Shown piece after piece: positions 8,446-17,804 of a stretch of 64,000 nucleotides of DNA. How positions within the stretch are numbered: the first letter of the stretch is position 1; each line of letters starts with the position of its first letter. This DNA is from Flavobacterium sinopsychrotolerans (GTDB lineage Bacteria; Bacteroidota; Bacteroidia; Flavobacteriales; Flavobacteriaceae). The stretch spans positions 1-64,000 of the forward strand of contig NZ_FODN01000005.1 of assembly GCF_900110375.1 (NCBI RefSeq), read 5' to 3'. The translations under genes were made by a program, and so were the position numbers. A model generated the notes under the pieces. It was not told the origin of the DNA. It did not search any database and saw only the letters and a list, made by a program, of their open reading frames with translations.

Positions 8446-9249
8446 ATGAAATACAGCTATTCCTTCCTGTTCCTCCTCATTGCTACTTTTACTTTCTCTC
8501 AAACCAAACTCGTTTCTTGGAATCTTGAAAATTTTGGTAAATCTAAATCCGAAGAATCGATCAACTATATTGCAAATTCGCTGAGAGAATATGATATTGT
8601 CGCCATACAGGAAGTCGTGGCAGGATATGGTGGCGCGCAGGCTGTAGCCAGATTGGCGGATGAACTTAATCGTAAAGGAGCAAAATGGGATTATGTGATT
8701 AGTGACCCTACCTGTAGCAGCGCTTATAAAACTGAACGATATGCTTTTATCTGGAAAACGAGTACAATTAAAAAAATAGGAAAAGCCTGGCTGGAAAAAA
8801 AATATCATTTAGAAATAGACAGAGAACCCTATTTCTGTACGTTTCAATATGAAAACAAACAATTTACAGTCGTTAATTTTCATGCGATAACAAAGAAAAG
8901 ACAACCTGAAACCGAAATTAAATATTTTAAATTTCTACCGGTTGAATATCCCAGTTTAAATTTAATTTTCGCGGGTGATTTCAATTGTCCGCAATCACAT
9001 ACTGTTTTTAATCCTTTGAAAAAAATGGGCTATCAGTCAATTTTGGTTGACCAAAAAACTTCGCTGAAACAAGAATGCAAAAACGATAATTGTCTGGCTT
9101 CGGAATTTGATAATATGTATTTCAAATCTTCGAAAGTAAATACTATAAATTCAGGAATTATCCCGTTTTATAAAAACTTCAATTCTTTAAAAGAAGCCCG
9201 AATAATCTCTGACCACATTCCTATTTGGTTTGAATTTTCTTTGAACTGA
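8446..9249 (+). CDS. secreted endonuclease/exonuclease/phosphatase-fold protein
   Basis: 267 residues with a signal peptide (MKYSYSFLFLLIATFTFS, then QTKLVSWNLENFG). The DNase I fold motifs are in order: VSWNLENFG (metal-site Asn), IVAIQEV (metal-site Glu), VVNFHAI, FAGDFNCP (catalytic Asp/Asn) and the terminal SDHIPI (catalytic Asp/His). Family members cut DNA or phosphodiesters in a metal-dependent way; being exported, a nutrient-scavenging or extracellular DNase is a reasonable guess. It stands alone, converging on the isoaspartyl peptidase gene. Confidence 0.85.
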   Translation: MKYSYSFLFLLIATFTFSQTKLVSWNLENFGKSKSEESINYIANSLREYDIVAIQEVVAGYGGAQAVARLADELNRKGAKWDYVISDPTCSSAYKTERYAFIWKTSTIKKIGKAWLEKKYHLEIDREPYFCTFQYENKQFTVVNFHAITKKRQPETEIKYFKFLPVEYPSLNLIFAGDFNCPQSHTVFNPLKKMGYQSILVDQKTSLKQECKNDNCLASEFDNMYFKSSKVNTINSGIIPFYKNFNSLKEARIISDHIPIWFEFSLN

Positions 9250-9281
9250 TACTAAACAAAAATCCCTTTAGACAGAGAATA

Positions 9282-10124
9282 TTAATCAAAAACTTCAAAA
9301 TTATTGCCATCAAAACTAGCAAAAACAATACTTGGATGCGAATCCTGATGAAACATATTTCCTTGACTGTCAATGGCAATTGCTCCTGCAAAACCATCAT
9401 AAGGTTTTAATTCTTTAAACGTTTTGGCAAAAGCTTCTTGTAGCGCAAAACCATCGGTAACCCGAGTGACGATTTTTGCCGCGGTGGCATTACTCACAAT
9501 ATCTTCACCTACTCCTGTCAAACTCACGCCACAAAATGCATTAGCATAATTCCCGGCTACAGTAGCTGAATCTGAAATACGCCCAGGAATTTCAAATCCT
9601 TTCCCGCCTGTTGAAGTTGCTACAGCAATTTTTTCGTTTTGGTCCAAAGCGACACAACCTACGGTTCCTGTCCCCAATGATTTCTGTTTCGCTTCATATT
9701 CAGCTCTTCGTTGAGGGATTTCAGTTGAAAAAGCTTCAAAACCATGTTGCCGTGCAAAATTAGTAGCTCCACTTCCACCTAAAATTCTATCGTCATATTG
9801 TATCAATATTTGTGCAACCTGAACCGGATTTTTCACTTCTTCTATATTGATAACGCCGCTCATTTTCTGAGTTTCCCCATCCATAACCGCAGCACTCATT
9901 CTTATTTTTCCGTCACTTTGAATTTGGGATCCAATTCCGGCATTGAACAATTCGTCATCTTCCAAAAGCGAAACGGCATAAACAACTGTTTCTAATGCGG
10001 AATGCGTTTGTAAAAATGTATAGGAATCTTTTACAATTCTTTCTAAAGCCTTTTGCTTGGCCACTTTTGTTTCGTGATTGGTTGATGATTCCGAAAAAAA
10101 ACCACCATGTATAATTAATTTCAT
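9282..10124 (-). CDS. isoaspartyl peptidase/L-asparaginase
   Basis: 280 residues of the Ntn-hydrolase asparaginase family (EcAIII type). The autoprocessing site and nucleophile Thr is in SLGTGTVGCVAL (T154), and the substrate loop GGKGFEIPGRISDSATVAG and the LTGVGEDI motif are intact. It hydrolyses beta-aspartyl dipeptides, which are exactly the product of cyanophycinase. It lies 57 bases downstream of cphB on the same strand, so the pair should finish cyanophycin breakdown to Asp and Arg. There is no signal peptide, so it acts in the cytoplasm. Confidence 0.93.
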   Translation of the reverse strand: MKLIIHGGFFSESSTNHETKVAKQKALERIVKDSYTFLQTHSALETVVYAVSLLEDDELFNAGIGSQIQSDGKIRMSAAVMDGETQKMSGVINIEEVKNPVQVAQILIQYDDRILGGSGATNFARQHGFEAFSTEIPQRRAEYEAKQKSLGTGTVGCVALDQNEKIAVATSTGGKGFEIPGRISDSATVAGNYANAFCGVSLTGVGEDIVSNATAAKIVTRVTDGFALQEAFAKTFKELKPYDGFAGAIAIDSQGNMFHQDSHPSIVFASFDGNNFEVFD

Positions 10125-10181
10125 AATTGACTGAAGTCTTTTAGTTTACTGTATAAAAATCTGTTATTCGCAAACTAACTA

Positions 10182-11054
10182 TTATAGGTAATGAGAAGAT
10201 TGAATGTGCATTTTATGCGTTTCAAGATTATAAGTATCAAATTTGCTCATAACATGTGTTACTAAATGGGAGATAGAAATGGGTTGTCCTAATTCTACTT
10301 TCGTTAAATTAGTATCTTTTATCTCACGCCCATCAACCAAAATAACCAAACCGGAGCCTATCGCTTCCATTTCATTATTATTAGTAATCAACAATCCGGT
10401 ATCTTCTCCAAGTCCTATTCCCAGTACTCTCGGATTACCTACAACAGCTTGAAAAAGTCTACCGATTCTACCGCGTTGTACAAAATGAGTGTCGATAATA
10501 ACGCCATCAATTAAACCCAATCCGCTCGAAATTTTCACTTCGCCTTTCAGTAAAGCCTCTGAACTGCTTCCCTGATAAATCATGTTATTAGAGGCTGCTG
10601 CGGCTCCAGCCGAAGTTCCAGCATAAATAAATTCTTCATTGTGGTATTTATCCAACAACATGTCATGAAATGGTGTTCCTCCCAGAATGGAAGTCAATCG
10701 CAATTGATCGCCTCCAGTAAGCATAACAATGTCTGCTGCTTTTAATCGAGATAAAACTGTTGCATCTGCAGCTTGTTCTCGTCTTTCAATATGCAGAATA
10801 TCTACATTTTTAGCATTCAAATATTCAAATGCCTTAACATACTCAGGACCAATTTCTCGCGGAATGACTGAAGCAGTTGTGATAATTTCTATACGGGACT
10901 TCTCTTTGTGTTTTGATTCATTCAGTATCCTTTTTAAAATTCCAGTTTCAAAAAAGTTTAAATTATTGTTGGCATTTTTATCTAAATAGGTTTCGGTAAA
11001 ACTTCCTTTATCTACTGCACCGCCTATTATTATTAGTTTTCCTAGTATATTCAT
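10182..11054 (-). CDS. cphB: cyanophycinase
   Basis: 290 residues of the S51 serine peptidase family. The nucleophile Ser sits in AGTSAGAAAAS (S148); MLTGGDQLRL and the His in IIDTHFVQRGRIGRL complete the pattern, and GEDTGLLI is also typical. CphB cuts the Asp-Arg polymer to beta-Asp-Arg dipeptides. No signal peptide is seen, so it is the intracellular form used to mobilise stored cyanophycin. It is divergent from cphA (269-base intergenic region, so the two directions may share control) and is followed by the isoaspartyl peptidase. Confidence 0.95.
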   Translation of the reverse strand: MNILGKLIIIGGAVDKGSFTETYLDKNANNNLNFFETGILKRILNESKHKEKSRIEIITTASVIPREIGPEYVKAFEYLNAKNVDILHIERREQAADATVLSRLKAADIVMLTGGDQLRLTSILGGTPFHDMLLDKYHNEEFIYAGTSAGAAAASNNMIYQGSSSEALLKGEVKISSGLGLIDGVIIDTHFVQRGRIGRLFQAVVGNPRVLGIGLGEDTGLLITNNNEMEAIGSGLVILVDGREIKDTNLTKVELGQPISISHLVTHVMSKFDTYNLETHKMHIQSSHYL

Positions 11055-11323
11055 TTGGTAAAAATAACCAAAAAGATAAAAAAAGAACCTTTGAAGTTCT
11101 ATTTTTTTTCAATAGTTGCGAACAGAAATAATATTAATTAATTTTCAAAGAATAAATTTCGATTCGTATTGTAAAAAACTTTAATTTAGTTGTATTCTAT
11201 CTTATTTAGATTGAGTTGTTAGATTGTACTTTACCTTTTTTTTCCAAAACAACACTGGTCAAAAATGAAAATTAAGTCTTTGTATTCAACTTTTTTTACA
11301 CAAAAAAATAATCTTCTGTTTCT

Positions 11324-13948
11324 ATGAAAATAATTAAAGTACAAGCCCTTCGTGGTCCGAATATCTGGAGTATTCAAAGAAAAAAATTAATCCAAATGCG
11401 TTTGGATTTGGAAGAAATGGAGCAGTTCCCTACCAATAAAATTGACGGATTTAAAGAACGCATTGAAGCTATGTTTCCTTCAATGATTGAACACCGTTGT
11501 TCTGAAGGTTGTCGTGGCGGATTTTTTTCCAGAGTAGAACGTGGAACCTGGATGGGACATGTGATTGAACATATTGCCCTTGAAATTCAGTCTCTTGCCG
11601 GAATGGAAACCGGTTTTGGAAGAACCAGAGAAACTAAAACTCCAGGAACGTATAATGTAGTTTTTAGTTATACGGAAGAAAATGTAGGTCTTTTTGCTGC
11701 AGAATCCTCTGTTGCCATTGCCGAAGCATTAATTGCGGGAACTGAATATGATGTGAATGCCGACTTACAGAAAATGCGAGAAATACGCGAGCGCGTGCGA
11801 CTTGGACCAAGTACCGGAAGTATTGTAGAAGAAGCCGTTTCTAGAGATATTCCATGGATAAGACTTGGAACAAACTCATTGGTACAACTTGGATACGGCA
11901 TCAATCAAATGCGTTTTCAGGCAACTATTACTTGTAAAACAAGTAGCATTGCTGTTGATATTGCCTGCAACAAAGAACAAACCAAAAAAATGTTGGAAAT
12001 GGCCTCCATCCCTGTGGCTAGCGGAAGCATTTGTGTAGATGAAGAGAGTCTAGCTGAAGTGATACAAAAAATTGGCTATCCTATTGTCCTAAAACCGTTG
12101 GGTGGAAATCACGGAAAAGGTGCCTCCATTAATGTTACTAATTGGGAAGATGCTGTATCCGGTTTAGCATTTGCACAAGCATACGGGAAACGTGTCATTG
12201 TAGAGAAATTCATAACCGGTTTCGATTTTAGAATATTGGTTATCGATAATAAATTAGTAGCTGCCGCAAAAAGAGTTCCTGCTCACGTAATTGGAAACGG
12301 AACGGATAGCATTCAGCAATTAATTGACACCACAAATCTGGACCCAAGAAGAGGTTATGGACATGAAAATGTGCTAACTCAAATTGATGTCGACCGTGAT
12401 ACCGAAGATCTATTGGAAAAACTGAACTATACTTTGGAAACTATTCCAAGAATTGGTGAAATTGTATTTTTAAAATCTACAGCTAATTTAAGTACTGGAG
12501 GAACTTCTGTAGACGTGACTGATATGATGCACCCCGAAAATATCTTTCTTGCTGAAAGAATTTCAAGAGTCATTGGACTCGATGTCTGCGGAGTTGATAT
12601 AATGGCCGAAAATTTGACGCAACCTTTAAAAGAAAATGGTGGTGTAATTCTAGAAGTCAATGCGGCTCCTGGTTTTAGAATGCACCTTGCTCCTTCTGAA
12701 GGCTTGCCCAGAAACGTGGCTGCACCGGTAATTGACATGTTGTATCCTCCGGGGAAATCATGTCGCATTCCAATAATTGCCGTGACGGGAACAAACGGAA
12801 AAACCACCACTACCCGACTTTTGGCACATATTGTGAAAAATAATGGATTCAAAGTAGGATTCACCACATCAGATGGGATTTATGTTCAAAATCACATGAT
12901 GGAAAAAGGAGACACTACAGGACCTCTTAGTGCCGAATATATTTTGAGAGATCCAACTGTAGAATTTGCAGTTCTGGAAACTGCCAGAGGCGGAATTCTT
13001 CGTTCTGGTTTGGGTTTCAGTCGCTGTGATATCGGAATTGTAACTAATATTCAGGAAGACCACTTGGGTTTAAGCGACATTCACACATTAGATGATTTGG
13101 CAAGAGTGAAAGCTACAGTGGTCAAAAGTATCAAGAAAAACGGCTGGGCTGTTTTAAATGGTGACGACGAACATTGTATAAAGTTAGGAAAAGACCTAAA
13201 TTGTAATGTCGCCTATTTCAGTTTGAGCGAAGACAGCGATTTTATAAAAAAACTTTGTGCCGAAGGAAAAACAGTTGCAGTCTATGAAAATGGCTATATC
13301 ACTATCAAAAAAGGAGAATGGAAAATCCGAATTGAGCGTGCGACTCACGTACCTTTAACATTAGGCGGTAAAGCGAAATTCATGATTGCCAATGTCCTTG
13401 CTGCTACTTTAGCGAGTTATTTATGGGGTTTCAAAACTGAAGATATCAGTTTGTCCCTTCAAACTTTCATTCCAAGTGCCGCACAAACTCCGGGTCGTAT
13501 GAATATTTTTGAATTCAAAAAATTCAAAGTCCTTATTGATTTTGCTCACAATGCATCCGGTTATAAAGGTGTCGAAGAATACCTTCAAAGCGTAGATGCT
13601 ACCAAGAAAATTGGAATAATAGCAGGTGTTGGTGATCGCAGAGACGAAGACATCAGAGAATGTGCCAATATAGCAGCCCGAATGTTTGACCATATTATAA
13701 TTAGACAAGAAAAATACCTGAGAGGAAGAACCGAAGATGAAATTATTAATTTAATTCTCGATGGAATCAAAGCTTCCGGTAAAACGGTCACCTATGAAAT
13801 TATCCCTAAAGAAACTGAAGCGATAAAACATGCTATAAACTCTGCCGAAGAAGGAAGTTTCATCACCGCTTTAAGTGACGTAGTGACCAATGCAATTGAT
13901 ATTGTACAAGAATATTTAGACAAAGAAAATGAACACGGAGTGGTGTAA
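11324..13948 (+). CDS. cphA: cyanophycin synthetase
   Basis: 874 residues, the normal length. The N-terminal domain (MKIIKVQALRGPNIWSIQRK) is followed by an ATP-grasp module (about 255-270, KPLGGNHGKGASINV; ligand site GVDIMAENL) that adds Asp, and a Mur-ligase-like module with P-loop GTNGKTTTTRLL (about 489) and DFAHNASGY (about 738) that adds Arg. CphA makes multi-L-arginyl-poly-L-aspartate without a template, needing a short primer. With cphB and the isoaspartyl peptidase alongside, the locus codes for the full storage cycle of a nitrogen, carbon and energy reserve. Confidence 0.97.
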   Translation: MKIIKVQALRGPNIWSIQRKKLIQMRLDLEEMEQFPTNKIDGFKERIEAMFPSMIEHRCSEGCRGGFFSRVERGTWMGHVIEHIALEIQSLAGMETGFGRTRETKTPGTYNVVFSYTEENVGLFAAESSVAIAEALIAGTEYDVNADLQKMREIRERVRLGPSTGSIVEEAVSRDIPWIRLGTNSLVQLGYGINQMRFQATITCKTSSIAVDIACNKEQTKKMLEMASIPVASGSICVDEESLAEVIQKIGYPIVLKPLGGNHGKGASINVTNWEDAVSGLAFAQAYGKRVIVEKFITGFDFRILVIDNKLVAAAKRVPAHVIGNGTDSIQQLIDTTNLDPRRGYGHENVLTQIDVDRDTEDLLEKLNYTLETIPRIGEIVFLKSTANLSTGGTSVDVTDMMHPENIFLAERISRVIGLDVCGVDIMAENLTQPLKENGGVILEVNAAPGFRMHLAPSEGLPRNVAAPVIDMLYPPGKSCRIPIIAVTGTNGKTTTTRLLAHIVKNNGFKVGFTTSDGIYVQNHMMEKGDTTGPLSAEYILRDPTVEFAVLETARGGILRSGLGFSRCDIGIVTNIQEDHLGLSDIHTLDDLARVKATVVKSIKKNGWAVLNGDDEHCIKLGKDLNCNVAYFSLSEDSDFIKKLCAEGKTVAVYENGYITIKKGEWKIRIERATHVPLTLGGKAKFMIANVLAATLASYLWGFKTEDISLSLQTFIPSAAQTPGRMNIFEFKKFKVLIDFAHNASGYKGVEEYLQSVDATKKIGIIAGVGDRRDEDIRECANIAARMFDHIIIRQEKYLRGRTEDEIINLILDGIKASGKTVTYEIIPKETEAIKHAINSAEEGSFITALSDVVTNAIDIVQEYLDKENEHGVV

Positions 13949-13955
13949 TTTTTTC

Positions 13956-14036
13956 AGGAGCTAATCCTGCTGTCCGTTATATCTTTATTTGCCTAAAGAA
14001 GGCAAACAAAGGATGCCACTACCATCAGGGCTAAAA
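13956..14036 (-). repeat. structured intergenic repeat, copy 2
   Basis: Read on the minus strand this is AGCCCTGATGGTAGTGGCATCC, a hairpin, then AAAGATATAACGGACAGCAGGA, clearly related to the copies at 513-673 and 41568-41653. The inner hairpin is TTTGCC (13988-13993) with GGCAAA (14001-14006). It lies between the cphA stop and the shared terminator at 14041-14067, so it would fall in the 3' end of the opposing transcript. Confidence 0.65.
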
Positions 14037-14040
14037 AACG

Positions 14041-14067
14041 AAAGCCAATCGAATTCAGATTGGCTTT
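14041..14067. terminator. bidirectional terminator between cphA and the 14077 gene
   Basis: AAAGCCAATC (14041-14050) and GATTGGCTTT (14058-14067) form a perfect 10-bp stem with T-rich flanks on both strands. It lies between two convergent genes. Confidence 0.8.
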
Positions 14068-14076
14068 TGTTGTATA

Positions 14077-15336
14077 TTATGTTTTCAACTTTTTCTTTCT
14101 GGCTGCAGGAAATAAAACGTTATTCAAAATCAAACGATAACCCGGTGAATTAGAATGCAAATCCAAAACTGTTGGAGGATCTCCCACCTGATGCTGAAAA
14201 TCTTCCGGATCGTGACCACCGTAGAATGTGAACATTCCTTTCCCTTTTTGACCATGAATGTAACGTGCCTCCCCATTCAACTCACAAGTTCCCATAACCA
14301 ACACGTTTGATTTTATTAAAGGTGCGTTAAAAGCAGTAGTTTGTCCCATAAATCCTTTAACCAATTGGGTGTGGTTTTGACAGAGCATACTAGGAATTGG
14401 ATCCCATTTAGCCGAAAATTCCATTAAAGTAAAATAATCTTTATCCATAGGAACTCGTCTTTTAGAAGTCATATCAATATCCGAAAATTCATATTGCTCG
14501 GGCCTTCTTTCCAAAGTAAAATCTTTGAAGGCAAAAGAATTACTGAAATTCATCTTCGATTGGTAATTGCCTTCGCTGGCATCACCATCAAACATGGCTT
14601 CACAAATATCCATACCATCAGCCGCCAAAGCGATATCAAAACTATCCGTTGCAGAACACATAGCAAACATAAATCCACCGCCAATAACAAAATCCCTGAT
14701 TTTCTTCGCTACAGCTCCCTTTTCTTGTGAAACTTTAGAATATCCTAATTTAGTAGCCATTGTTTCAGCATCTTTCTTTTGCTCAATGTACCAAGGCACA
14801 TTTTTGTATGCGCTATAAAATTTACCATATTGTCCTGTAAAGTCCTCATGATGCAAGTGTAACCAATCGTAAAGCAAAAGTTGATCACTTAAGACTTCTT
14901 CATCATAAATTGCGGTAAAAGGGATTTCTGCATAGGTTAAAACTAGCGTTACCGCATCGTCCCAAGGTTGTTTTCCTTTAGGTGTATAAACAGCGATTTT
15001 TGGCGCTTTTTCCAGCACTACTGATTCCATGTTCTGTGAAGGACTTGAGATTTCATTCAAAATAGCCCACTCTTCTCCATCAGAAATTATTTCAAAACTA
15101 ACACCTCGTATCTGGCACTCTTTACGAATTTCCTCTGCATCAGGCAGTAAAAAAGATCCGCCACGATAATTGAGTAACCAACTTGCTTTGTAATTTTTGT
15201 CCAAACACCAAAAGGTAATTCCGTATGCTTTCAAATGGTTTTGCTGCGTAGTTTCATCCATTGGAACCAAAATAAAAGAAGCTTTGGCAGTTGTAGTCAA
15301 TAGAAAAAGGAATATATAGAAGAGTTTTTTGAGCAT
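14077..15336 (-). CDS. exported protein of the family often labelled asparagine synthetase B
   Basis: 419 residues. A signal peptide (MLKKLFYIFLFLLTTTAKAS) is followed by a mature domain starting FILVPMDETTQQNHLKAYG. Flavobacterial relatives are, as I recall, annotated as asparagine synthetase B, but the chemistry does not support it: there is no N-terminal Cys2 for a glutaminase and no SGGxDS pyrophosphatase loop. The middle (KIAVYTPKGKQPWDDAVTLV, later GGGFMFAMCSATDSFDIAL) looks more like a class I glutamine-amidotransferase-like/ThuA-like fold, and HGQKGKGMFTFYGGHDPEDF is a striking conserved-looking block. It converges on cphA, so a link with cyanophycin is possible but unproven. Confidence 0.6.
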   Translation of the reverse strand: MLKKLFYIFLFLLTTTAKASFILVPMDETTQQNHLKAYGITFWCLDKNYKASWLLNYRGGSFLLPDAEEIRKECQIRGVSFEIISDGEEWAILNEISSPSQNMESVVLEKAPKIAVYTPKGKQPWDDAVTLVLTYAEIPFTAIYDEEVLSDQLLLYDWLHLHHEDFTGQYGKFYSAYKNVPWYIEQKKDAETMATKLGYSKVSQEKGAVAKKIRDFVIGGGFMFAMCSATDSFDIALAADGMDICEAMFDGDASEGNYQSKMNFSNSFAFKDFTLERRPEQYEFSDIDMTSKRRVPMDKDYFTLMEFSAKWDPIPSMLCQNHTQLVKGFMGQTTAFNAPLIKSNVLVMGTCELNGEARYIHGQKGKGMFTFYGGHDPEDFQHQVGDPPTVLDLHSNSPGYRLILNNVLFPAARKKKLKT

Positions 15337-15504
15337 CTTGCAGTAATTTTTTATATCTCAAAGATAGAAAGTAAGCACTTCAAATGAATAAAATTTAACG
15401 TTTAAATGAAGCTTTTTCATCGCTTTTCTAAAAAACACGTAAAAATACGCATAGCCAAATTATTTCTTAATTATAAATTCGCAGATATCCTTTAATAAAC
15501 CAAA

Positions 15505-16323
15505 ATGAAAAATTCAATAATGAATCCAAACGAAAGCAATGATCCGTTCAATCTTCTGAATTTATTAAAAAAAATAGGATTGTGTTTATTAGTAATCCTT
15601 ATCATAACTTTTTACATGCTTTGCTACCAACATCTTAGCCTATAACGAATGAAAATTATTCTCAAAAAATAGAAATTGTTTTAAAAAATTATTACACCGC
15701 TTTATCAGAAGAAATTCTCGTCACTGCAAAATCAGATGGCGATTCGACCTTGCTGAGAAGACAACTTTTCTATATCCAGGCAGCAAAACTGGAGAAAAGT
15801 CTGGATAGTGATGATTTGAGAAAGACATTTTGGATAAATATCTACAATGCGTATTATCTCATTATTTCAAAAGAATCTACTGACAATACTTCAATTTACA
15901 ACTTAAAAAGAATAAAAATTGCTCGTTCTCAATTGTCATTAAACGATATTGAACATGGGATTTTAAGGAAATTTAAAATGGGATTTGGATATCTTACGAA
16001 TCCATTTTGCTTTACGCAGTATTTCTTTAGAAAAAACAACCATTGATTATTACGACAGTGAAATAATTGAAAACCAACTCGGCCAAATTACCCACAATTT
16101 CATTCAATCTGAAACTGAATTTGATTCAAAATTAAAATTAATCCGAACATCAAAATTTTTATTCTCTTATTATCGGGATTTTGGAGGTATGCGCTCAGTT
16201 AAAAAAACTATTGCAAACAAGTTTAAAAAAAGACTTGAAAGGGTATACACTTCAGTTCAAAAAACACTGCAAAATAAAAAACAATATCTAATGCAACGCA
16301 ATTGCCGTTCCTCAAGCAATTAA
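15505..16323 (+). pseudogene. decayed DUF547-family gene
   Basis: Three fragments in different frames add up to one DUF547-like protein. 15505-15645 codes for a 46-residue membrane-anchor start (LLKKIGLCLLVILIITFYML). From about 15655 the frame has no ATG but reads NENYSQKIEIVLKNYYTALS and on through FWINIYNAYYLIISKES and LNDIEHGILRKFKMGFGYL. Near 15985 the match jumps frame to ILRIHFALRSISLEKTTIDY, ending 16323. In intact relatives GYL and IHFALNCGA are separated by about 20 residues, so a deletion as well as a frameshift is likely, and the conserved CGAxSCPP is lost. Function of DUF547 is not established. Confidence 0.65.
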
Positions 16324-16340
16324 CTAAATTTTCAAAAAAA

Positions 16341-17009
16341 TTAAACTTCAAAATCCATAATTTCATTCTGAACAGCATAAACCACTAAACCAGCAATATT
16401 CCTGGATTCCGTTTTCAATAATAAATTATTGCGATGACCTTCTACCGTTCTTGGACTTATAAACAGCTTTTCGGCAATTTCAGCCGTACTTTTTTGCAAA
16501 CAAATCAGTTTTAATACTTCAAATTCACGAGCTGTCAAAAAATTATTATCTAAAGCGCTCTTTGTTTTTTTAGCAGTCAAGACATCATCCTGAATAATTT
16601 TCATGACATAATCCGTGTAGTAAAAACCCTTTTCAGCAACTTCATTTATAGTTTTAATCAATTCTTGCGGAGTAGCATTTTTTATCAAATACGAAACTGC
16701 GCCTACATCAATCATATTGGCAACAAAAGACTTTGAATCGTAACTGGTCAGTGCTATGATTTTTAGTTTTGGAAATTCCACATGAATAATCTTAGTTGCT
16801 TCAACACCATTAATTCCTGGCATTTTTAAGTCCATGATGATAATATCCGGATGATTATTTTTATTGTTTTGCAGAAAAGAAATCAATTCATCACCGTTTG
16901 ACGCTTCAAAAATGATGTCAATATTTGGTTCACGACCCAATAAAAAAGAAATTCCTTTTCTAAAAAGAATCTCATCATCCACTAATATTATTTTTATAGT
17001 TTTGCTCAT
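16341..17009 (-). CDS. LuxR-family response regulator (NarL type)
   Basis: 222 residues. The receiver domain has D11-D12 (ILVDDE), phospho-acceptor D60 (IIIMDLKMPG) and the Lys in YLIKNATP. The C-terminal LuxR-type HTH is clear (LTAREFEVLKLICLQKSTAE ... ISPRTVEGHRNNLL). It is the last gene of a four-gene operon with its kinase (3 bases upstream), a membrane protein and a small soluble protein. It should activate or repress transcription when phosphorylated by the neighbouring kinase. Confidence 0.95.
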   Translation of the reverse strand: MSKTIKIILVDDEILFRKGISFLLGREPNIDIIFEASNGDELISFLQNNKNNHPDIIIMDLKMPGINGVEATKIIHVEFPKLKIIALTSYDSKSFVANMIDVGAVSYLIKNATPQELIKTINEVAEKGFYYTDYVMKIIQDDVLTAKKTKSALDNNFLTAREFEVLKLICLQKSTAEIAEKLFISPRTVEGHRNNLLLKTESRNIAGLVVYAVQNEIMDFEV

Positions 17010-17012
17010 TTT

Positions 17013-17804
17013 TTAAAAATTAAAAACTACCGAAACTCCTTTGCTTAATGCTGATTCTAAAGTCATTTTACCATTTAAAAAAGCAATTCTGCTTTCTATA
17101 TTTTTCATTCCTAATCCTTTTTTATTTTTGTCGGATTTCATTTCAAAACCAATTCCGTTATCTGAATAATAACAGTTTTTGATTCCGTTTTTCTCTTCAA
17201 AAAGGACTGCAATAACGGTTGCTTTTCCGTGCCGAAGCGAATTATTCATCAGTTCTTGCAAAATTCTAAAAACATGTAAATGTTTATCAATGTCTCTGAT
17301 ATCAAATGTAGTTTTGTTTTCATAATTTACTTTTACTGCTTTGGAACTGCTAAATTCCAAACATAATTCCTCGACTCCTGCATGAAGTCCAAATTTTTCT
17401 AAAACAGGAGGTAACAAACCGTGTGCAATTTTTCTTGAATTATCTAAAGCTTTCCCGGTAAGATTGATAATGTTTGCAGTAATTTCATGAATCTCGTTTT
17501 GAGATAAATTAGGTGTGGTCAACAAATGCGAGTTCAGCGAAACAATATTCAGTTTAGAACTGATGTCATCATGCAAATCTTGTGCAATACGCTTGCGTTC
17601 CTCTTCCTGAGTAATAATTACGGCACTTAAAAGTTCTTTTTGATACTGAATTTCTAAATCCTTTTTTTCTAATTCCTTTTGAATAATTTTCTTTCTTGAA
17701 AAATAAAAAAACAATATCAAAACCAATCCCATTAGAAGGAAAGCGATAAAACTATACACTATGATTTCAATTATTTCACTTTCCTGCAGCGTATTGACTT
17801 TCAT
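17013..17804 (-). CDS. NarX/DesK-type sensor histidine kinase, single span
   Basis: 263 residues. One N-terminal membrane span (about 13-35, EIIVYSFIAFLLMGLVLIL) leads into a short coiled coil and the dimerisation helix with phospho-acceptor H78 (EERKRIAQDLHDDISSKLN). The ATPase part has the N box (ELMNNSLRHGKA), DNGIGFEMK and KGLGMKNIESRI. It has almost no periplasmic part, so sensing probably depends on a partner; its start overlaps the preceding membrane-protein gene by 4 bases, which makes that protein the obvious candidate. Confidence 0.93.
   Translation of the reverse strand: MKVNTLQESEIIEIIVYSFIAFLLMGLVLILFFYFSRKKIIQKELEKKDLEIQYQKELLSAVIITQEEERKRIAQDLHDDISSKLNIVSLNSHLLTTPNLSQNEIHEITANIINLTGKALDNSRKIAHGLLPPVLEKFGLHAGVEELCLEFSSSKAVKVNYENKTTFDIRDIDKHLHVFRILQELMNNSLRHGKATVIAVLFEEKNGIKNCYYSDNGIGFEMKSDKNKKGLGMKNIESRIAFLNGKMTLESALSKGVSVVFNF

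Noticed and set aside
11668..13791. Several 60-150 residue antisense frames within cphA
   Set aside because: They are shadows of the strongly conserved cphA frame on the other strand.
14077..15336. Calling the exported protein asparagine synthetase B
   Set aside because: It lacks the Cys2 glutaminase and the PP-loop of AsnB and carries a signal peptide.
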